From the NCBI GenBank assembly GCA_033063855.1, contig CP093829.1, positions 23,963,537 through 24,027,536 on the forward strand: a DNA stretch of 64,000 nt, given 5' to 3'. Below are positions 33,187-45,007 of the stretch, in pieces; position 1 is the first letter of the stretch; every line of letters starts with the position of its first letter. Both the position numbers and the translations under genes were made by a program. The notes below the pieces were generated by a model. That model was not told the origin of the DNA and searched no databases. It saw nothing but the letters and a program-made list of their open reading frames with translations. Source of the DNA: Smittia aterrima (taxonomy: Eukaryota; Arthropoda; Insecta; Diptera; Chironomidae).

Positions 33187-34989
33187 TTATTGAAGAAGTG
33201 GTTCAGTGTCTGAAGAGCTTGCGGCCACACCAATTCGATTGAGATATCTGTTGCGTTGTCGTCCAGCGCCGTCGTTATCTTCAACATCATCAGGTTCGTT
33301 TATCGAAGCACGCGACGGCGAGAGAATCGCTTTTGAAAGATGTTCTCGTTCACATGGAGTCATGTTCAACACGCCTTGATTATTGAAGTCGTAGAGCCAA
33401 ATAATGACTGTAGCCAGAAGTGCAACTAAAAATGCAAACGTTATCAATTTCTATTGTATAAGTCACATGCTCGTAATGACTCACCACTTAGCCATCCGAT
33501 GAAAAACAGTTCGAGCATCAAATAACCGCCTCGATCGACAATCACACCAGAAAACATTGAAACCACGGCGAGGCCAAGATTCTGAACCGACTGGCAGATT
33601 CCGTAGGCAGTTCCGAGTTGATATTCCGGGATGATAAGAGCGACAAGAGGCCAAAGCGATGAAGCTAACATTGAATATGCTAATCCCATAATGCAAGTTC
33701 CGACATAAGGATTTACAAATGAAAACGCAAGTAAAGCGTGCGCTCCGATCGTAACGACCGTTGACATGAAAACCCACATTACATTTCGTCCCGTTCTGTC
33801 GACTATATAACCGCAAATTGGACTTGCGATAGCAGCGATTGAATAGATGATCGAGTTGACAGTGTTTGCTTCTTCTGGAGTGTAATCGTATTTACGTTCG
33901 AAGAAGACTCTGAATTAAGAAAAGAAAAAGAATTAAATAAAAATTTGATTGTTTTTGACGCAAAACCTTTTGAACTTACTTTCCGAGAGCAATAAATGGG
34001 AAGATCGCAACGTAATAAGCAACGCAGACGACTGTGACCATCCAGAATGAAACTTGGAACGTCTTGACATCGGAGAGTTGAGGAACTTCACCGGCTGAGT
34101 CAAGATTTCGTCTCAAAGCTTTCTCAGCGCGTTTGTCCATCCATCCGAGCACAAGAGCTGAGATGAAACTCATGATGCAAGTTGCGGCAGCGATAAACAG
34201 AGACATTCCAAGGACATACGACCCGGAATAGTATTGCTTAACATATTTGTAGACGCTCTCCATCACAAGGAAGTTTACTGTGCTCCCAACTCTAGCGAAA
34301 GACAATTGAAGTCCAAAGACCATGTTGAGTTCCTTTCCCTTGAACCAGAGAACTGCATAACTATTTTGTGCAACCGCCAAGGACTCAGCTCCGATCCCAA
34401 AGATGAATCTTCCCAGCAACATTATGTAGAATCCATTGATAGTGGCACCAAACGCAAACACAAGTTGGCCTATCATGAGAATGAACATGTAGATAATCGT
34501 TCCGAGGCGTATTCCGAAAACTCGATCAATTAAAAATCCTCCGATGAAGCAGAGAATCACATTTGGCCATGAATAGATTGAATAAAGCATCGCAAATTGA
34601 GTGGTCGATAGATTCAAATCTGCTTTGAAGTTGTCCTGGAGAGCGCCCGGATTATCATAACAAAAGTACGACGCTGTAAAGCAAATACGGGTCATTAGAC
34701 AACGACAAACATATGGAACAAAAATTCCTTTGTTATCATCGAGTTCGATTGAATGTGAAAACTCGCGAGACTCAGCTGAGACGAACTTTCTCACGATCGA
34801 GAGTTACTCACCGAAACCAACCAAGCACATAAAGATTAGCGCAACGAAACGAAACCATCCTTTGCTTGGATTACAGCAAGTGAACTCTTCTAGCTCGTTA
34901 TCCTCGTAGCTGGCACCTTCATCGTTGTTCTCTTGGAGAATCGGCTGCCTAGCCTCGTCCGACGAACGATTTCTCGGCATTTTGTACAC
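33187..34989 (-). CDS. MFSD1-type lysosomal major facilitator transporter
   Basis: Twelve-helix transporter; vertebrate MFSD1 is a lysosomal dipeptide exporter stabilised by GLMP. Exons on the minus strand: 34989-34812, 34673-33980, 33909-33485, 33425-33187 (1536 nt, 511 aa; 508 aa if translation starts at the MPRN methionine, 34980). Conserved blocks include SYFCYDNPGALQ, YSWPNVILCFIGGFLIDRVF, IFGIGAESLAVAQNSYAV, FKGKELNMVFGLQLSFAR, YYVAIFPFIALGK, CGYIVDRTGRNV and SSLWPLVALIIPEYQLGTAY. The cytoplasmic C-terminus ends DTEPLLQ, which contains an exact [DE]xxxL[LI] dileucine lysosomal sorting signal. In vertebrates the signal is N-terminal, so placement differs. Divergent from the NimA-like gene. 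Confidence 0.93.
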
Positions 34990-35559
34990 TCACTGTTGCT
35001 TCGTTCGTCTCACAAATTAAAATGCAAAATTTCTGCTTTTGTTTTTCTCTCGGAACTTGAATTTCTAATAAAATGATTGGAAGCGATTTGTTGTCTAGAT
35101 GTCGGAGATTTGAATCAACCGTTAGATGTGACCATGAGAGGAAAGGGCTTTTAAACGTAATCTCGTCAAGATCAAATCATTGAAAATACTTCACTTACAC
35201 TTCCGTTTCGAAATGATTGACAACGACGTTGCATGTGAGATTGATTTTATGCGTGAGATTGCTACACAAACGTCTCGTCTTAAATTATTTACGCTGCAAC
35301 AACAAATCCACTCAACTCCGTTAATCTAATTGACTTGATTCGTCGCTTATTGCGTTCATGTGTGTTTATGCTTCACTCATGTTGAGTTAGTTAAGGACAT
35401 CCCCGAGACGTTTTTTTATTTGATCGAATGCAGTTTCGTTTTGTCTTTGTGAGATCAGTCGAGATTTTAAATTCGCGAGTGACACATCAAACGAAATCAG
35501 ATTCTTCAACAAAAAACAATTCAGAGTGAACATAATTTGGATGCAATTAAACAATTGAA
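34990..35559. promoter_or_regulatory. divergent upstream region, MFSD1 / NimA-like
   Basis: 570 bp between two divergent coding starts, AT-rich with no ORF. It must contain both promoters. I see no clear TATA or Inr to place. Confidence 0.45.
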
Positions 35560-37037
35560 ATGATTAGATTTCTGTCAATTGCTTTGATATGCGTGGCGTA
35601 TGCAATCGCTGCGACGTCGAAAACTTCGTTAACAGGTGATCACATTTGTCATCGCGAGGAGAAGTAAGTTTAACGTCTCATGAAGATTTCCTGCTTCAAA
35701 ATAATTCAACGAAACTCTTAGTTACACTGAAACAGTTAATTCAACAACGTCCGAGCCAATTCAAGTTCGTAAAAACTTTTGGTGTCTCGAGAAAATCCGT
35801 TGCAGTGAACTGAAACCTGAAGTAAAGGAAATTGTTGAGACCAAGGTGAGAATGCAATGACAAGTGACTCGATAAAGTGTGTGCGAGTCTGATTTTATTA
35901 GAAATTAGTTAACACTCATTAACTATTTTTAGAACGTAACAAAAACACGAACGATCCAATTTTGTTGCCCAAACTACGAAGAGTTCGAGGAGAATGGTAA
36001 AATATTTTGCAGGTCAGCTGCGTGTAAATGCGTCAATGGAAATTGTACGAGCTTTGGGAATTGTGAATGCGAACTTGGCTTCACGGGAGAGTTTTGTGAT
36101 GAACCGTGCCCATCAAATCGTTTTGGGGACATGTGTCTGAAGTATTGCAAGTGCGGGGATCGGAAATGGTGAGACAGGTTCAGCAAATGTCTTGTTAAAC
36201 AAATTTTGAATATTTTAGTGATCCAAAAACTGGAGAATGTTTGAAAGAAAAGTTCAGCGTGACAGCGAAGCCTGAGAAACCAAAACCAGAAAAATTCGAG
36301 AAGAGTTTGAATCATTCTGTGTTGATGATTGTGCCGGCGATGACTCCTTTCAGGAATTTTAATGGAAGAGAGTTTGAAGAGTCCAACGATGAGCTACAAG
36401 AGTTTGATTATCCAGAAGAAAGCGAGTTCGTTTATTTCGACCCAAATGGAATTCAAGGAATCGATACAACTGCAAAATATTTAGATCATCATCAAGAAGA
36501 GAATCATCCTCATCACGATGAGTCAATGGCAATGGTCACAGTTGGTTGTGTTGTTCTCGCGATGTTCGTGTTTCTCATCGCGATGATTTACATTCGAAGA
36601 ATCACAAGACGTCCAAGAAGAGTTGATCCAGAATCTAATTTCCACGATTCAATGAAACCAACAAAACTCGATCCATCGAAGTTAATTCATTGTCATGCTC
36701 CTCCATTGCCAAGTAAAAGACTCCAATTGGATTAAAGATTCAATCTCATTTTAAACTTTTTCTAGTTGCGCCGCCACTTCGACCAAGCCTGCGAAAAAGT
36801 AAATCCGTGACATTCGATGACTCATTCGATGAAGTTGATGAGATTGCGGAGAAAGGAAATCTCACTTACGATGTCCCGAGGAAACAAACTTCAATGACAG
36901 ATCTCAATAAAACGGCTCAACACTCTTCGATTGAAATGACTCCAACGAAAGGTTTCAACACTTTTCCTAAAAGAATTTCGACTCCAAACAAAAGCTTGGA
37001 GCACATTTACGCGGAAATTCAATTGAAGAACGCTTGA
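35560..37037 (+). CDS. NimA/Draper-like single-pass receptor
   Basis: Nimrod-family surface receptor. Exons: 35560-35663, 35722-35845, 35933-36168, 36219-36712, 36766-37037 (1230 nt, 409 aa). A signal peptide is followed by an EMI-like region (HICHREENYTETV, FWCLEKIRC, TRTIQFCCPNYEEF), the layout of fly NimA. Then come EGF/NIM modules (CKCVNGNC, CECELGFTGEFCDEPC, CKCGDRKCDPKTGEC). After an acidic stalk there is one membrane helix (MAMVTVGCVVLAMFVFLIAM) followed by basic residues. The cytoplasmic tail has two phosphotyrosine-type sites, TYDVP and HIYAEI. Reading past the exon 4 donor ends at a stop at 36735 (KRLQLD), a possible tail-short form. AATAAA is at 37104. It may act in phagocytic recognition, by family only. 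Confidence 0.85.
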
Positions 37038-37749
37038 AAGATTTAAAATTATCTGAAACGAAACTAATTTTGGCAAATCCACAAAAATATTTTTTTTTGA
37101 CAAAATAAATTTAATTTTTACAAAAATATTTTAATTTTCCGAGGAAAGACACGTGCACTCTACTCACTCTTGTCGATGAGGTTTCCTGTGGTTGTCACAG
37201 TCAAATTCAGTTACAGAAATTCTCAAGGATCCCCTCAGTTAAAGAGATTTTGTTATGAGAAGCAGATAAGGTCGTGTCAGTGGGAGGAAAGTTCAAGATT
37301 TTCTCGTAAATTCCAATTAAACTTCGGAGAAACATTACAAAAAAATTTGTCTAGCTGGAACATTTCTTTTTGTTAATGTTGTAACTTTAAATTAACGTGC
37401 GTAAGAGAAACAACTTTTCTTTATCAAAATTAATTGTGAGTTGCTGCAACTCAGAAAAATGTTATCACTGCTGATCATCTCTTCCTTGCTCTTATCTTCC
37501 TTTCTCTTGATGATAATTCTGACTAGAAGTTGGCAGACGAACTGACGCAACTGGAACACACGAGAATATGAAAAGCGGAAGGAGATAAGGAGCTCGGTCA
37601 ATCTTTTACGAACAGAAGCAGAGACGAACTTCTTCTCGATCACATTTTGTTTATTTTTTTAGCAGCAGCAGCTTCAGCTCTGATGACTCAGTCGAATGTT
37701 GTTTCAATGAATGAGTAATATTCAGTCAGTCGAAGAATAATTAGCAAAG
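37038..37749. other. spacer between the two Nimrod-family genes
   Basis: About 700 bp with the NimA-like polyA signal at 37104 and the presumed promoter of the next gene. ORFs on both strands are domain-free. A short (agc)n run is at about 37662. Confidence 0.55.
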
Positions 37750-39488
37750 ATGACGCCGCTCATAATTATTTTCATATTTTCTATGTTTCTCGTTGAGTGT
37801 TCATCAAAGTTGAGTGCTTCAGAGTTTGGCGTGTGCGAGAAGACATTTCAGTGAGTTTAAAATTGATTCTAATAAAGTTTAGAAGAGAAGACTAAAAACT
37901 TTATTATTCACAGACGGACGATGACTAATTCGACTGTGTTTCCTCCACAGAACTACAAAGTCAACGTCACAGTTCACGAATGTTGCTTTGGTTTCCTAAC
38001 AAACGGCAACAATTGCATCCCCATCTGTCAAAATGTTTGCATAAATTCTCATTGCATCGGCAACAACAAGTGTCAGTGTCATTCCGGATATTACGCCGTT
38101 GACAACTTTCGATGTCTTCCAAAGTGCGATCCTGGGTGTGGAGCTAACATGGCTTGCCTCGCTCCTGGAAGATGTCTCTGCAAACCGAATTATAAACGAA
38201 TCAATGAGTCATACTGTGAACCGATTTGCTCATTCACAGCTGATAACTTCGATTGCATCAACGCGAAATGTATTGCTCCCGATGAGTGTGAATGTCTTCC
38301 AGGATTTCGAAATATTTCTGAGTTTCAATGCGAGCCAGTTTGTTCCAACGGCTGTGCGAATGGAGAATGTGTCGCGCCTGATAACTGCGAGTGTTGGTCA
38401 GGCTACGAGAAGAATTCTAATGGAACTTGTCAACCGGTGTGTGATCCGCCATGTTTAAACTCAGATTGTGTTGCTCCGAACTCATGCGAGTGTCATCAAG
38501 ATTTCGAGAAATACGCGAAAGCTAACGAGTGCCTAGAGAAAAGTGTAATCAAAGACCTTGAGAGCTGCACAAGTTCATGTCATCACGGAACTTGCAGTGA
38601 AGATGCGCGTTGTCTTTGCGATGATGGATTCGAAATGTTCAACGGAAAATGTTTAAAAGTTTGTGACAAGCAATGCGACAATGGAAGATGCCTCGAAGAT
38701 CATTGCGTTTGTCCAGCTCAGCATAAATTATCTGAGAACGCAACATCATGTTTACCGATTTGCGCTTTCGAGGATGGCCACGATTGCGTTAACGGAGATT
38801 GCATCGCACCAAACATTTGTCAATGCTTCGAAGGCTATCGATTTCTTGATAATCGAAACTGCACTTGCGTTCCATTATGTGATCCAATGTGTTTAAACGG
38901 AGTTTGCACTGAGAACGGCTGCAAGTGTCATGAAAACTTCTACAACATTTCAAGTCATGAATGCATTAAAAACTGTTCGGAAGGATTCACATGGCTCTAT
39001 GACGATTGCATTGAAGAATCATCGTTTGAGTTATTTGAAGACGACGCAACAACGAGCACAGATGTAACAACTGATGATGCGACAACACCTGATGAGTCAA
39101 CACTTGCGTCACTAGAAGAGACATCGGAGAGTTTGATCTTTGATTCAGTTAACGAAGAAGAAGAAGAATCCTTTGTGATGATTTCGTCAACGATTTCGTT
39201 TCCATGGACAACAGTTTTCATCTTCACTTCAATTATTACAATTCTTATCGCACTGATTCTCGCAACGTATTGTGTCTTGTATCATCGATTCAACTCAAAG
39301 AGCAATTATTATGTAGGCGAACAAGGTGAGAGCTCTCATGCATTTGAATGAACAAAAAAAAAGTCTAAAATTGATTTAATTCAACAGAAACTTCAAAGAA
39401 CAGCGTTCCTTTAACAATCCAATCGGAGCATTGGCTGACGACGTCAGAGATTCCTCTCGAGAACTTGGAAGTGGCCTCGGAATGTTAG
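37750..39488 (+). CDS. Nimrod-type receptor with nine NIM/EGF repeats
   Basis: Haemocyte-type surface receptor by family. Exons: 37750-37850, 37914-39325, 39388-39488 (1614 nt, 537 aa). A signal peptide is followed by GVCEKTF and the Nimrod signature ECCFGF. Nine NIM repeats of about 33 residues then follow, each C-x-P-x-C with CxCxxGY/F endings (for example CECLPGFRN, CECWSGYEK, CQCFEGYRF). Next comes a Thr/Asp/Glu-rich stalk, one membrane helix (WTTVFIFTSIITILIALILA) and a short tail. Most repeats lie in one 1.4-kb exon. If the 62-bp last intron is retained, the tail ends at 39351 (ESSHAFE) instead of continuing to the longer tail ending at 39488. AATAAA is at 39618. It resembles NimB/NimC proteins, but the membrane helix favours a NimC-like role. 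Confidence 0.85.
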
Positions 39489-40354
39489 GAAATCGTTTTA
39501 ATGTAATAATAAAAAAATATTTTCATGAGCTCAGCAACATAAGTTTAAAGAAATTTATGTTGTCAAGAACAAGCCACAACCACAAACATCAAACCAAAAG
39601 AAGAGAGAAAACTCTTTAATAAACTACTTACAGTGAAACCTGTAACATAAGAAGAAGAAGAACTTCTCTCTCCCACGCAATTGTCATCTCGTACGAAGAA
39701 GAGTTCACAGTGAAGCTTCTTACGAACAATAATAATTGTTTTACGTGATTCGAGTGTTGCGTAAATAAAAAGTCATTTTCGTAATGTGAACCAAGACAAA
39801 CTTTAAGTGATTTCACGATGAAGAAGAGAAAAACGAGTTGAGCTAAGTTTTTCTCACTTTAATTTATATTTTCAGGATAATTTCATTTCTTTGATTTTCC
39901 ATTAAAAGTGTTTTCCATTATTTACACTTATTAGAAATTAAGGGGCGAGAGAGATCAAGAGAGCGAAACGTTTATTTATGATATTGTGTAACTTTTCAAA
40001 TGACATTATTCTCCTCTTTCCTTTTTAAATTGAATTTCAGAATTTTCCGAGTTGCTAAGAATTAATTGTTTTCCACTCACATATGTCGATTACCGGAATG
40101 AGCAAGCGAGAGATAACTTTCTTTGGGGAACATTTTAAACTTAAAGACGAAGGAATTATTAACTCATAACGCAATTAGAAGCTTTTTCTTTCATGAGAGT
40201 TTAACTTCGCTTAAGAAGTTGAAGAACTTTGACAATAAATTTGAATTTTTTTTTCTCTCAGAGATCATGAATAATTTAACATTTTACTGCTGCTCGGGTG
40301 CTGTCAACGTGTTTGCTTTCTCGAAACAATAATAAGCCTCTACGATTATTTTTT
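39489..40354. other. convergent 3' region of the Nimrod gene and sNPF
   Basis: 866 bp with the Nimrod polyA signal at 39618 and the sNPF 3' UTR. No ORF with a recognisable domain. Confidence 0.55.
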
Positions 40355-41294
40355 TTATTCAGAGTTGTCTAGTTGGGAGTCGTCGAGATTATCTGAGCCC
40401 ATCTGTAAGAAAGTTGAAGAAGAAAAGTTTGACTCAACATGTGGCGTCTAATTAATTTTAAGCTATCTCTCCCAAATGGAAATCCAGGTTAACTACGAAT
40501 AAATATTTGTCATCTTAAATAAATAATGCAAAAGTTTTCTTGCAGTTCAAATGAAGGAAAAGTTTCTTGGACTTGTGTGAAGTTTAAATGAGGAATTTTC
40601 CCTAAGCGGAGGAGAAAAGTTCGTGCAAAGCTTGCAGTTTAGTATTTTAAAGATGTTACTTACTTTGCTGTCGACAAATTGTCTTTTGCCGAATCGGAGA
40701 CGAACCGAAGGAGTTCTCTGAGCCTTTCTAGCGAGTGGTTCATTCTCAAACATCATTCTATCCTGTAAAGTTAATAAATCGAATGAGAAATGTTCTCACA
40801 GAATTTTTACGAAGAACTTACCTCGTTAAAAAGTGACATCATTGGATCGTTGCGTCGGCCAAAACGAAGCCTCATCGAAGGTGATCTCTTCTGCTCGACT
40901 TCGTTATCGATTTCGTTTTCCTGTTGTCGGATATGAAATTAGCAAGAACTAAGAGAAATCTGTCGAGAAAAGCGCATTCGAGTGCACACAAACCCTTCTA
41001 ATTAGTGGAACATCCGGATCACTTCGCCTTCCAAAACGTAGCCTCAAGCTTGGCGAACGGACAGCTTTTCTCTCGATGCCATGGTCAAGTGACAAAGGCT
41101 CAGCGTATTCCCTCTGGAGCAAGTAATCGTATAAGTTTTTAATTGAGTCTGTTAAAAAAAGATTTAGGAAATGTCCTACGGATTACTCTTTAACTTCATT
41201 TCTCACTGTCGTCGTTAGTTGGAGCTGATTGGAGCACACCAAGAGATGAGACGATCAACACGACACTAATCGCTATCACGTTCGATTGATTCAT
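40355..41294 (-). CDS. short neuropeptide F precursor
   Basis: Neuropeptide preprohormone controlling feeding, growth and circadian outputs through the sNPF receptor. Exons on the minus strand: 41294-41207, 41148-40994, 40920-40822, 40762-40664, 40402-40355 (489 nt, 162 aa). Signal peptide about 1-23 (ending VLQSA). The conserved spacer NSIKNLYDYLLQREYA is followed by three amidated peptides cut at dibasic sites: AVRSPSLRLRF (58-68, then G-RR), SPSMRLRF (94-101, G-RR) and TPSVRLRF (131-138, G-KR, preceded by RKAQR). No RLRW peptide is present. Exons 3 and 4 are each 99 nt, phase 0, and carry one peptide each. A tttccag acceptor just upstream of the ATG shows an intron in the 5' UTR, so the promoter is farther right. 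Confidence 0.96.
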
Positions 41295-44200
41295 ATTTGA
41301 AGATTGTCAATTACTGGAAAGAGGAAGAGTTTTTATAAAAAATTGCTCAAAGGGAAATGAGCTTCGTTGATTGACGTCAATGCTTTCATTTCATTCTCTT
41401 CGATTAGAGATTTACACGATTTTAAAACCTTTTTTCAATTTAGTTTTATAATTGCGACAAATCGCGATTGGATTTTTCTCATTGAAAGCTTTTTCTAAAG
41501 GTCAAACATCTTCACAGACAATTCATTAGCATCATCAAAATCATCGACAAGTGCTCATCGTTCATCCGCTGATTAATTAAATCGCTTTAGGTGACGTTTT
41601 GACGAGAATTCGTGTTCAAACACTGATAATAGCAAGTGACACTGACCGAAAATTTAATTAATTTAATTTATTATCGCAACCGTGGCGAAAGGAAATCGAT
41701 AACTTTCCGCTAGCCACTTGACGGGCAGCAACACTTAAAAATTCTCTCCGCAAATAATAAAAAAGGGATCATTTACATGTTCATGACTTCGTTTAACGTT
41801 CCAATTTTTATTGATTTTTATGTCAAGTATGTGTCGGTCAAGTTGTTGCTTTGTAAACAACTTTTTTATTCATGACAATTTGAAAATGTTTGATTGAGGT
41901 GCGAGATCATGACGCAATGTGTTACTTAGAAGTTTAATTCATTGTTTGGATCCTTATCCATGAAGAAATATATTCGATATAATATATTTCAATATAATAT
42001 ATTTATTATATTTCGATTCTCATAAAAAGTTGTGGGAAAATCTTTCGTGTCCGCATGATTAGTGTTTTTGAATGAAAAGCTAATGCCCCGAGCTTCCTTG
42101 AACATGAGTTTAGTTATGCATCAAAGCAAAAAAAGAATCTTTCAGCTCAGAAATTTGAAACATTTTTTTCCTCCAAGATATTCTCTCGTTCCTTTGAGAG
42201 AAGAATATTCCAGCTTTGGGATCAACAAATGATGTCGTGTTGTAATGGAAAATTGTGTGCGGAAGCAACAAGTTGGTAAGGAGCAAACTTTTATTTCAGT
42301 TTTTCTGTGGAATTGTAGAACACAGAACTCAACTTGGCGCTATTTCCGAAAGTGTTCTCTCTAATGACCTTTTTTTTGCAAAGCCGACATCTTTCACAAT
42401 TTCAATTTTTATAAACGCTATCATCTGGACAATCTCCAGGCTATGGGGATAATTTTTTTCTCTTTTTTTCGTTTGTTTTTGATGTTGAAGTTTATTGCTT
42501 GAAACCCTTGTTGCTTGTTTCCTCTTTATTAGAGGGGAGACTCGTTGCTGCTGTGAGATGAGTACCTTGACGCACGTTTTGATTTCGTTTGTTTGTTTAT
42601 TCACATTCATTTGCTGCGACATAAATTTGTTCTCTGCCGATAGAGGAGACTTTTCTTTTTCATGTTGGTGGAACTGTAGGCGGAAAGAGATGTCAGAAAC
42701 ATTTTTATCTCTTCCTCTTCGTGAAGAAGAATCCGCGTGGCTTTGAGCTTGATGATCGATAGATGTTTGCCCAGTCTGACTCAACAGATGGAAACTCGAG
42801 ATGACTATCAACAGTCAGAAGAAAAGTTGTTCACTGAGATTTCATTGTTTAGATGAAAGAGTTCGTTATACGGGTCTTACGAGACTGAGAAACATAAAAT
42901 CTTGTAATTTCCAGAGTAATTGACGAGATTATTACAAAGCAAGCAGAGCAACGTGTAATTTTTCATCAACATCATTCATTTTCCCTCGAGGTCCTTTCTT
43001 AACGCCTAACTTAAATAATATTATTATTTGTCAAATAAATAATGAAACTATCACACGACAGTCATTCAACAATTCATTTGTGACTCGTGCGAAATATTTT
43101 CCTTTTTTCATCTCGTCATGATGTCATGATCTCTGATTGGCTCAAAGCTTTAAAAGCCTTCCGGCGAATTGACGAATATTTTCAGAGAGTTGATGACAAA
43201 AAATCTCAACAAATTAATTGAGCGACGAAATAAATCTGATGACCGCGGGTGTCCTATAGAGACAATAATATTTTTTCACAGCAACACAGCAAACAATTAA
43301 GGTTTTCGTAATAAATTTAATGAGCTATTATGCAGTGCGGTTTAAAATAAAAACTCTCCCACACCAACCACAGAATGGACAACAATCGGATATGAAAATG
43401 ATTCGTTAACTTGATCTGATCGTTAATAAATATTTTTAACTATCGAGTTCAGTAGTGTCCTCAATCGTGTTAGAAAAATTATCGTAAATGTTTATTCAAC
43501 TCGCGTGAGTCAAATAACTTTGGGCCTGAGGGACAATTGCCTTCAAATCGAAATAAAAAAAAATTGAAACATTGAAGCTTTTTCATTTGGTAAATAATTT
43601 ATTTGCATGAGAGGGAGAGCTTTGAAAGCTTCTTAATTTATATCATCTCAAAGGACCTTTCGTCGACCACAGAAATTAATCATGAACTTTTCTTTTACTT
43701 TCTTTCGCAACTATCTTCGTTTTAACGATAATAAAACTTGCTTCGAAGCTTATGAAAGGAGCTCAAGACAAGTTTCCTTCTTTTGCATAAATTTTAAATA
43801 ATTTTAATTGAATTTGAAATAATGACAACTTACCAGAAGACTCTCGAGTGTTTGTTACTTTCCCGAACTCTCAGTTTGTCGTTGAGTTCCTCTCTAATAA
43901 TAAATATTCATAAATTTTAGATTCTAGCGAGAAATCCCGAGCACGATCCAAAGAATTACTTCAAATTATTATTTCACCTCAAAGACTTTGCTAATTATCA
44001 TAAAGAAAGTGAAGAGACAAAATGATTATTTTAAAATTCTAAATTGAAAATCGAATTATTTCTAGTCAGATTGTCTCGATCTGATTGAGTCGGGCACACA
44101 AAATAATCAATTTTTACTTTGTAATAAAAGTCTCTTTCCGCTTGGATAACTTTTAGGGGTTAGCACTCGGGTATTTTCTATTTTAATCCACCACAGCACA

Positions 44201-45007
44201 AGCTTCTCTCTTCTTGCTATCACCTTTCAGAACCAACTGATAAAAACTTCTGAACCAACGTTCGCGACACACGTTTATTTTATAAGGATCTCGTTATACT
44301 CCATTTCATGTTTCGAGTTTGGACTAGATTCAGTTTCACGAAGGAAATGCGCAACAATTCTCTCAACGGAAATCTTTTTAACAAGTCAAATCGTCAGATG
44401 ACTTTTCAATGTGTGAAAAATAGATTTCAAGTGAAAAGAAGAATTTCATTGACGTTGGAGAACATTAATCAATTGTTTAACGCCCAGTAGAGTTGATCTT
44501 CATGTTATGACAAGTGTTTGTTTAGATTCGATTACATATAATTACGAGTTGACGTTGAATGATAATCAGTTTCGAGAGTTTGCGATTTTATTTCACACTC
44601 TTCTCTGGAAAGGCCAAAATAAATTTTCTCCTAAATTTTAATTTAAAGATTTGTGAGTTTTAATAAGAAAACTTGTTAAAAACTCTAATGAATTGTCGCG
44701 ATCTAAATAATTTATGTTGAGCATAAATAAATTGACCTCAAAACATTTCAAATGTTTTTAAAAGACGTTACTAATCTCCGGCCCGCGGATTCAAACGAAA
44801 AGTAAACAACAGTGATACCAAGACCCGTTTAATTTTCAAATTGAACCAAACGTGTGAAATATTTAAATAAAAAATAAGTAAAAATTTGGTCGCTGCTTGG
44901 CTCATTTCGGTTTCTGCATTTAATAAGGTAACAACGAACTATTAGTAATAGTCTATTACTCGTTCTATTTATATTTTACTTTATTTCTTTTGGCTTTTTA
45001 GTTAATC
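41295..45007. other. intergenic region upstream of sNPF and the F-box gene
   Basis: 3.7 kb with no supported gene. A 5' untranslated exon of sNPF must lie here because an acceptor precedes its ATG, but I cannot place it. An AT-only tract is near 41970-42015. A 160-codon minus-strand ORF (42811-42329) is Lys/Gln/Ser-rich without a domain and is not called. A repeat shared with 47380-47650 lies at about 44600-44780. Confidence 0.5.
44605..44780. repeat. dispersed repeat, copy 1
   Basis: Shares motifs in order with 47390-47650: aaaggccaaaataaa, gtgagttttaataagaaaac, then gttgagcataaataaa and acatttcaaatgtttttaa. An old duplication upstream of the F-box gene. Alignment by eye only. Confidence 0.4.

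Noticed and set aside
42329..42811. 160-codon minus-strand ORF
   Set aside because: Lys/Gln/Ser-rich, no domain, no splice partners, no upstream signals, and antisense to a similarly open plus frame.
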